From Isoptericola luteus (GTDB taxonomy: Bacteria > Actinomycetota > Actinomycetes > Actinomycetales > Cellulomonadaceae): a DNA stretch of 64,000 nt. Every line of letters begins with the position of its first letter. Within the stretch, counting starts at the first letter, position 1. Where the stretch lies: contig NZ_JAIXCQ010000016.1 in assembly GCF_020297055.1 (NCBI RefSeq), forward strand, positions 16,491 to 80,490. The letters are read 5' to 3'. Below are positions 59,497 through 64,000 of this stretch, one piece after another. The notes beneath the pieces are model-generated. The model had not been told where the DNA came from and searched no databases. It worked only from the letters and a program-made list of their open reading frames with translations. The translations under genes were made by a program, and so were the position numbers.

Positions 59497-59799
59497 GTGG
59501 CCGGGTACGACCTGTCCATCAACATGGAAGAGTTGCGCACTCTTGCCGAGGACCTGAAGACGATCAAGGACGAGTTCGAGGGCGCCGACGACCGCGCGGA
59601 GGACGCCGCGGACGCGACCGGCCACGACGACCTGCGCGACAAGGTCAACGACTTCGCGGACAAGTGGCGCATCAAGCGCGAGGAGATGACGGGGAACGTC
59701 GTCAAGCTCCAGGGCATCATCCAGCAGGTCGTCGACACGTTCACAGAGATCGACGCGGAGCTCGCGAAGGCTCTCGAAGAGGGCGCCGAGAAGGCGTAG
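59497..59799 (+). CDS. WXG100-like small helical protein (ESAT-6 superfamily candidate)
   Basis: This 100-residue protein has the family's usual length. It is predicted as two long helices with a turn around FADKWRIKREEMTG. Trp57 stands in the WXG position, but the next residues are R-I, so the third-position Gly is absent. After helix 2 the sequence FTEID fits the YxxxD/E type VII signal with Phe for Tyr. It lies directly downstream of the EssC-like ATPase and eight bases before a large candidate substrate, a typical partner arrangement. GTG at 59497 has GAGGGGGAG just upstream. Confidence 0.75.
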   Translation: MAGYDLSINMEELRTLAEDLKTIKDEFEGADDRAEDAADATGHDDLRDKVNDFADKWRIKREEMTGNVVKLQGIIQQVVDTFTEIDAELAKALEEGAEKA

Positions 59800-59807
59800 G
59801 GGAGATC

Positions 59808-61220
59808 ATGGGCGACACGCAGTGGCAGAAGCTCGACGGGGACGCCGAGCTCGTCCGCACCAAGGGCAGGAAGTACCAGGAGATCGCGGACGCCATCGGG
59901 CGGGCCACCTCGACCCTCGCGGCGATCTCGAACGACGCGAGCACGACGGCCAAGTCGATGGACGCGATGAAGACGCTGGCCGACGACGTCCGCGAGGACA
60001 TCGCCAAGGCGACGGACCGCTACCGCTACACCGGGGACGCGCTCGTCACGTACAGCTCGGCCTTGGACTCGGCCATCTCGCAGTCGGAGACGGCGGCGAC
60101 CCAGATCGCCTCGATCGAGGACGACCTGGCCGCCGCGCGGACGACGGCGAACAACGCCCAGTCCGAGGTCGACGACCTGCCGTCGGACGCCGCCGACGGT
60201 GACGTCGACTCGGCCAACAGCACGCTCGCGACCGCGAACTCGCGGGTGTCGAACCTCGAGGGCAGCCTCAGCTACTGGCAGGGTCGCTGGAACGACGCGC
60301 ACGGCGACAAGAACTCCGCCGCGCAGACGGCGAAGAACTCGATCGACGAGGTCGTCACCGGCGACAAGGTGCACGGGCTCGAGGACGGTTTCTGGGACCA
60401 CGTCGGCGAGGTCGCGTCGTTCCTGTACAAGGCGCTCAAGATCATCTGCGACATCGCCGGGATCCTCGCGATCTTCCTGTCCTGGGTGCCGGTCCTCGGC
60501 CAGGTGCTCCTCGTGCTGGCGGCGATCGGCTCGATCATCGCGATCGTCGAGGGCATCGTGAAGATGGCGCGGGAGGGCTTCAGCTGGGGTGCGCTCATCG
60601 GCGTCGGCCTCGGGGTCATGGGACTCTTCGGCGGCAAGGCCATCGGCACGCTCGCCAAGTACGCCAAGGCTCGCTCGGTGGTCCAGACCGCGGGGCGGAT
60701 GTCGAACGGCGCCGCGCGGGCGAAGTTCGGCACGGCGCTGCTCAAGAGCTCTCGCAAGACGTTCGCGCAGACGAACGGCCAGCGTGCCTGGGAGGTCCTC
60801 AAGTCCCCGTTCCTGCGGTCGTCCACCGACAAGGCGGTGTTCGGGCTGCTCAAGAACGGGGAGGGTGCCAAGGCCTTCACCACGTGGCGGGGCTCGCAGT
60901 TCCCGCTGCCGTACAAGGACGGCGCGGCCCGGTTCACCCTGGGCAACGACGACGTGGCGGACATGATCGCGCACTTCGGCCAGACCGGGCTGCGCATCGA
61001 CAACGTCACGTCGACCACGTCGGCCATCGCGACGGTCAGCGCCGTCTTCCACCAGACGGCGAACCTGACGAACAACATGGTCAAGCTCGGCACGGACATC
61101 AGCGGCGGCAACGGCTGGGGCATCGCGGACACGGGCAACTCCGTCGTCACCCAGCCCGCCGGCGGTGCGTGGGGCAACATCTCGGGCATCCCGATGAAGG
61201 TCAATTCGTGGTTCGGCTGA
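59808..61220 (+). CDS. Candidate large type VII substrate with WQG motif and hydrophobic middle
   Basis: I recognise no named family in this 470-residue protein. The first 200 residues are helical and coiled-coil-like, with repeated Ala/Asp/Ser heptads and a W-Q-G at about 157-159 (SYWQGRW). Two hydrophobic segments (about 205-255 and 261-280) follow. The C-terminal 190 residues contain FPLPYKDGAARFTLGND and end in a Gly/Asn-rich stretch with NSWFG. The layout resembles LXG-type or other long type VII substrates whose middle helices enter membranes. GGGGAGATC precedes the ATG. No catalytic motif or adjacent immunity gene is evident. Confidence 0.6.
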   Translation: MGDTQWQKLDGDAELVRTKGRKYQEIADAIGRATSTLAAISNDASTTAKSMDAMKTLADDVREDIAKATDRYRYTGDALVTYSSALDSAISQSETAATQIASIEDDLAAARTTANNAQSEVDDLPSDAADGDVDSANSTLATANSRVSNLEGSLSYWQGRWNDAHGDKNSAAQTAKNSIDEVVTGDKVHGLEDGFWDHVGEVASFLYKALKIICDIAGILAIFLSWVPVLGQVLLVLAAIGSIIAIVEGIVKMAREGFSWGALIGVGLGVMGLFGGKAIGTLAKYAKARSVVQTAGRMSNGAARAKFGTALLKSSRKTFAQTNGQRAWEVLKSPFLRSSTDKAVFGLLKNGEGAKAFTTWRGSQFPLPYKDGAARFTLGNDDVADMIAHFGQTGLRIDNVTSTTSAIATVSAVFHQTANLTNNMVKLGTDISGGNGWGIADTGNSVVTQPAGGAWGNISGIPMKVNSWFG

Positions 61221-61242
61221 CCTGCGGCATGATCGTGCCCAT

Positions 61243-61273
61243 GGTGCGGTCCACGGTTGGTGCGGTCCACGGT
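61243..61273. repeat. Two copies of a 15-bp unit, 16-bp period
   Basis: GGTGCGGTCCACGGT occurs at 61243-61257 and 61259-61273, immediately upstream of the next gene. It may be an operator pair or a replication-slippage product. Confidence 0.6.
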
Positions 61274-61287
61274 GCGGGGTGCAGGCG

Positions 61288-61938
61288 ATGAGTGACGGGA
61301 CGACCCGGGGGATCGTGGGCTTCGAGCTCGGTCTCCCGGTGGAGTGGCACGTGGTGCCGGGCGACCTCGCCGACGTCGGGGCGTGGTCGCACGCCACCGC
61401 GAGCGAGCTGGTCCGGGGCGCGGTCGCTCAGGGCCTCGTCGGGGCGCAGGCGGCCGATACGACGGACGTGCTCGCGGAGCAGCTCTCCGACGTCGCGGCC
61501 GTCGTGCGCGACGCCGACATCTCCTCCATGCAGACGGCGGTGCTCGTGCGGCGCCCGGAGTCCGGGGTGGTCGACGCGATGGTCACCCTGGTGGCGCAGC
61601 AGGGCCTCGGGGTGGAGCAGTTCACCGCGAGCCTGTCGCACGGCGTCGAGACGACCGAGCGGTACGGGGTCGTCCACGCGGGAGAGATCACGGGGACGGG
61701 TGACGCGGGCCGGCTCGTGGGCGTCCACCTGCTGCTGGGCAGCGCGGCGGACGCGGGCCTCGGGGCGGACCTCGAGGTGCTCGAGGAGCGGGTCGTCCTC
61801 GGGGTGTTCCCACCCGCGTCGCGGGACATGGTGGAGGTCACGGCGATCGCCCGGAGCGTCGGCACGTTCGAGGACATGCCGCAGGCGATGGTCGACCTCA
61901 TGGCCGGTCTCGTCGTGGAGACGGAGCCGCTGTCGTGA
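61288..61938 (+). CDS. Soluble protein, possible Mog1/PsbP-like fold (1 of 2)
   Basis: This 216-residue protein has no signal peptide or membrane helix. It opens with GFELGLPVEWHVVPGD and closes with FEDMPQAMVDLMAGLVVE. That strand-then-terminal-helix plan resembles Mog1/PsbP/LpqN-type proteins and is echoed by the next gene. Function is unknown; location between candidate substrates and membrane genes suggests a chaperone or accessory role. ATG 61288 was preferred, with GGGG eight bases upstream; an in-frame GTG at 61279 is the alternative. Confidence 0.6.
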   Translation: MSDGTTRGIVGFELGLPVEWHVVPGDLADVGAWSHATASELVRGAVAQGLVGAQAADTTDVLAEQLSDVAAVVRDADISSMQTAVLVRRPESGVVDAMVTLVAQQGLGVEQFTASLSHGVETTERYGVVHAGEITGTGDAGRLVGVHLLLGSAADAGLGADLEVLEERVVLGVFPPASRDMVEVTAIARSVGTFEDMPQAMVDLMAGLVVETEPLS

Positions 61939-62573
61939 CGCGTCAGATGACGTCGTGGAACGGCGGTCTGCGCATCGTGGTGCCGGGCACCTGGGCGAAC
62001 GTCCCGGTGGACGACCCGGCGCGGACGGTGGCGTTCCTCAAGCGACTCGTGAAGGACCAGGTGGGCACGGCGGACCGGCTCGCGCGCGTGCGTCGTGAGG
62101 CGACGCAGGAGCTCCTCGTCACCGCCCGCGAGGCGGTCGGCCTCGGCGTGCACACGTTCCTGTTCTCGTTGGAGATGGTGCCCGGCGTGCCCTTCCCGGC
62201 CGCCGTCATGATGATCGACGAGGAATGGCCGGCGGCGGGTGCCGCGGGGCCGCGCGCGACCACCGAGGACGAGGTGCGTGCGGCGCTGACCGCGGCCTAC
62301 CCGAGCGGCGAGGTCGCTGTCCAGCGCAACGGTCCGGTGGCGCGCGTCGTGGAGATGGCCGAGGGGCGCACCAGCGACAGCGAGGACGCGCTGCCCGTGC
62401 GGACGATGCGGCTCGAGTACCACATGCCGTACCCCGACCGCTCGAAGCTCCTGCTCATCCGAGTCAACGTGCCGAACATCCCGTCGGCGGAGCCGTTCGC
62501 GACGCTCTTCGACGAGATCGTGGACTCGGTGAGCTTCGTCGCGCAGGAGGACCGCCCGTCCGTGGCGGGCTGA
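61935..62573 (+). CDS. Soluble protein, possible Mog1/PsbP-like fold (2 of 2)
   Basis: This 212-residue protein lacks a signal peptide. GGLRIVVPGTWANVPVDD at the start and LLLIRVNVPNIPSAEPFATL with FDEIVDSVSFV at the end fit an alpha/beta sandwich of the Mog1/PsbP kind. It overlaps the previous gene by four bases (GTGA), so the two are co-translated and may form a pair. No catalytic residues are recognisable. Confidence 0.6.
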   Translation: MTRQMTSWNGGLRIVVPGTWANVPVDDPARTVAFLKRLVKDQVGTADRLARVRREATQELLVTAREAVGLGVHTFLFSLEMVPGVPFPAAVMMIDEEWPAAGAAGPRATTEDEVRAALTAAYPSGEVAVQRNGPVARVVEMAEGRTSDSEDALPVRTMRLEYHMPYPDRSKLLLIRVNVPNIPSAEPFATLFDEIVDSVSFVAQEDRPSVAG

Positions 62574-62579
62574 CCCCGG

Positions 62580-62846
62580 TCAGCGCGGCGTGTCGTCGGA
62601 GGTGTCGGCGTTGCGCCGCATGCCACGGATGAAGCCCAGGCTGCCCAGCACGACCATGAGCACGGCGACGACGCCGACCGTCACCCACCCGCCGAGGGAG
62701 GCGAAGAGGTCGGGGGCGAACCGGGCCGTGACGCCGCCGGCGACGATGATGACGAAGCCGACGAGCAGGATCGTGGACGCTGTCCGCGAGGGCGCGGCGC
62801 CGCGCGCGTCGCGACCGCGGTCGTCGCTGGTGCCGTTGTTGCTCAT
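62580..62846 (-). CDS. Small two-helix membrane protein
   Basis: This leftward gene converges on the preceding operon and encodes 88 residues with two transmembrane helices (about 24-45 and 52-72) flanked by charged, hydrophilic ends. ATG 62846 was chosen because GGAGAG lies seven bases upstream; an in-frame ATG at 62888 overlaps the promoter and is unlikely. No family is recognised. It is divergent from the next membrane-protein gene and shares a symmetrical promoter region with it. Confidence 0.65.
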   Translation of the reverse strand: MSNNGTSDDRGRDARGAAPSRTASTILLVGFVIIVAGGVTARFAPDLFASLGGWVTVGVVAVLMVVLGSLGFIRGMRRNADTSDDTPR

Positions 62847-62888
62847 GGGTGGGCTCTCCAAGGGGTCGGCAGGTGTGTCGGCTGGCAT

Positions 62889-62912
62889 GGTCTAGGGTGC
62901 CGACCCTAGACC
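62889..62912. promoter_or_regulatory. Symmetrical divergent promoter: two -10 boxes in one palindrome
   Basis: Arms GGTCTAGGGT and ACCCTAGACC are perfect complements around GCCG. Each arm contains TAGGGT, a TANNNT -10 box, one reading right (62893-62898) and one left (62908-62903). The two promoters point towards each other across the palindrome and cannot be occupied at once. Confidence 0.6.
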
Positions 62913-62967
62913 GGTTCGGACACCCATGGCGGCACGCCGTGGCGGCTGCGTGCGAGATGAGGACGGT

Positions 62968-63798
62968 ATGGGGGACGACCAGGTGACGAGCCCGGCCCGG
63001 CCGGCGGGCCAGGGCCCACGGCCCGGCAGGGTCGCGCTGAGGCTCCGGCCCGTCGGGTACCTGCTCGTCGGCGTCGTCTGGACGACGATCGTGCTGGTGG
63101 CGCTGCTCCTGCTCGTGGGGTCGGTGCCCTACCTCGCCTACGTCGACTCGGACAGCCTGGTGCGCGGCGTCGGGGAACGCCTGTCGAACCCGGTCGAGGC
63201 CGTCGCGTTCGTGCTGCTCGCGCTGCCGGTCCTGGCGCTGGCGGTAGGGGCCGGCGGCTGGCACGTCCTGACGGCCTCCTGGCCGCTGGCGGTGCTGTCG
63301 TTCGTCTACGTCGGCCGCGCGCTGTCGCCGGACTACGCCGGAGAGAAGCTCTCGTTCACGGCGCACGCCCCGCGGGGGACCACGTTCGGCCCGCCGACGC
63401 TGAGCGGCGTCGCGATGTCGCTCCAGCCCGTGCGGTCGACGCCGTTCACGGACGCGGTCATGCGGTTCTACGTGGCGGGCTGGGTCGTGGACGGGCGCAC
63501 CGTCGTCGCGATGCTCCCCGCCGGTCTGGCGTGGCCGCTGGCGATCACGGCCCTGGTCCCCGGCGTCCCAGGCGTCGTGAACGTGGTCGCGGGAGTGCTG
63601 GCCGTCGGCCTGCTCGCGACCTCGGTCGTCCTGGGGACGCGTGCGTTCCGCCGCCGGTTCGAGCCCGAGGGTCCGGGCGCGGCGGCGGGGGGCAGGGCCC
63701 TCTCCGACCTCTCCGCCGACGAGCTCCGCGCCCGCCGGGCGCGCGTCGAGAGGCAGCGCCGTGCCCGCCTGCGTCGTGGGGGAACCACGCGGCCGTAG
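62968..63798 (+). CDS. Multi-pass membrane protein of unknown function
   Basis: This 276-residue protein has a basic N-terminus and helices at about 28-52, 68-95 and 175-215, with two weaker hydrophobic stretches. An external-looking loop lies around residues 110-170 (SPDYAGEKLSFTAHAPRGTT). The C-terminus is cytoplasmic and strongly Arg-rich. I recognise no family. ATG 62968 has GAGGA a few bases upstream; ATG 62926 would add 14 residues. It lies between candidate type VII substrate genes, so it may be a membrane component of that system. Confidence 0.6.
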   Translation: MGDDQVTSPARPAGQGPRPGRVALRLRPVGYLLVGVVWTTIVLVALLLLVGSVPYLAYVDSDSLVRGVGERLSNPVEAVAFVLLALPVLALAVGAGGWHVLTASWPLAVLSFVYVGRALSPDYAGEKLSFTAHAPRGTTFGPPTLSGVAMSLQPVRSTPFTDAVMRFYVAGWVVDGRTVVAMLPAGLAWPLAITALVPGVPGVVNVVAGVLAVGLLATSVVLGTRAFRRRFEPEGPGAAAGGRALSDLSADELRARRARVERQRRARLRRGGTTRP

Positions 63799-63832
63799 CC
63801 GTCCGAGCCGGCGCGCCCCGGTGCCGCGCTCG

Positions 63833-63860
63833 CGTCGATGGGGAGTCCTCCCCATCGACG
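63833..63860. promoter_or_regulatory. ATGGGGA palindrome, copy D
   Basis: A perfect 12-bp stem: CGTCGATGGGGA pairs with its complement around GTCC. Core, flanks and loop match copy C. It ends 18 bases before the TAGGGT -10 of the last gene. Confidence 0.68.
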
Positions 63861-63878
63861 GGTGCTTCGAAGCCGCAG

Positions 63879-63884
63879 TAGGGT
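63879..63884 (+). promoter_or_regulatory. -10 element of the last gene
   Basis: TAGGGT fits TANNNT and lies 23 bases after the core of palindrome copy D, exactly as TACGGT does after copy C. The leader would be about 57 bases, ending in GAGGAG seven bases before the ATG. Confidence 0.5.
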
Positions 63885-63947
63885 CGTCGTCGACGGATCG
63901 GCCGCTAGGGGGCCGGCCGAACCACTGATGGAGCTGAGGAGCTTTTC

Positions 63948-64000
63948 ATGTCGAACATGAACGTCACGTACGACGAGCTGCGGTCGCAGGCGGGTCAGCT
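63948..64000 (+). CDS. Start of a small protein gene, WXG100 candidate (partial)
   Basis: Only 17 complete codons are visible (MSNMNVTYDELRSQAGQ). The opening of a polar strand followed by YDELRSQAGQ is typical of WXG100 helices. GAGGAG at 63935-63940 and the ATG at 63948 define the start. Promoter and palindrome arrangement match those of the WXG100-like gene at 59497, supporting the call, but the WXG turn lies outside the window. Confidence 0.5.
   Translation, partial: MSNMNVTYDELRSQAGQ

Overview
The window is very GC-rich, densely packed DNA with GTG and TTG starts, ATGA/GTGA gene overlaps, TANNNT -10 boxes and menaquinone-type respiration. This points to an actinobacterium, most likely a Micrococcales member of the Cellulomonas/Promicromonospora/Cellulosimicrobium kind. 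The genus is an inference from gene content; no rRNA or tRNA gene is present to anchor it.

Region 1 (1-20476) is respiratory. A partial isochorismate synthase gene (menF) runs leftwards off the window. Divergently, a geranylgeranyl-reductase-like flavoprotein is followed by a complete 14-gene complex I operon (nuoA to nuoN), most genes overlapping by 1-8 bases. A strong hairpin ends the operon. A polyprenyl diphosphate synthase gene follows, with the arrangement of a leaderless transcript. The divergent menF/GGR intergene holds a perfect CRP/GlxR-type palindrome and a second, iron-box-like inverted repeat. Together these genes make, modify and reduce menaquinone.

Region 2 (20557-24318) is a lipid-quinone or phenolic-lipid cluster. 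A leftward UbiA-type prenyltransferase faces a rightward set of type III polyketide synthase, isoprenylcysteine-methyltransferase-like enzyme and FAD monooxygenase. The last three have the same three enzyme types as srsABC of Streptomyces griseus.

Region 3 (24485-64000) is the most unusual part. Three consecutive paralogous genes each encode a protein of about 2000 residues: one N-terminal membrane anchor, a propeller-like domain, about eleven cadherin/Ig-like repeats, about five fibronectin III domains and a four-cysteine C-terminal module. Downstream come MoxR ATPase, DUF58, a transglutaminase-like membrane protein lacking the catalytic Cys, an RDD-FHA protein, a PP2C phosphatase, a zinc-ribbon FHA protein, a membrane Ser/Thr kinase, an FHA-like/winged-helix protein and a small membrane protein. 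An EssC/EccC-like ATPase (FHA, two TM, three FtsK-type ATPase domains) follows, then a 100-residue WXG100-like protein, a 470-residue candidate secreted substrate, two soluble proteins of similar apparent fold, small membrane proteins and the start of another small protein. This looks like a type VII secretion-like locus with Firmicutes-type EssC architecture, joined to a complete phospho-signalling module and to giant surface proteins.

A hairpin with arms ATGGGGA and TCCCCAT occurs four times in region 3. Each copy lies just upstream of the promoter of a giant-protein gene or of a WXG100-like gene, which suggests that these genes share one regulator.

No CRISPR array, insertion sequence, tRNA or rRNA was seen. 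All functional names are family-level readings of the sequence; none was tested by a database search.
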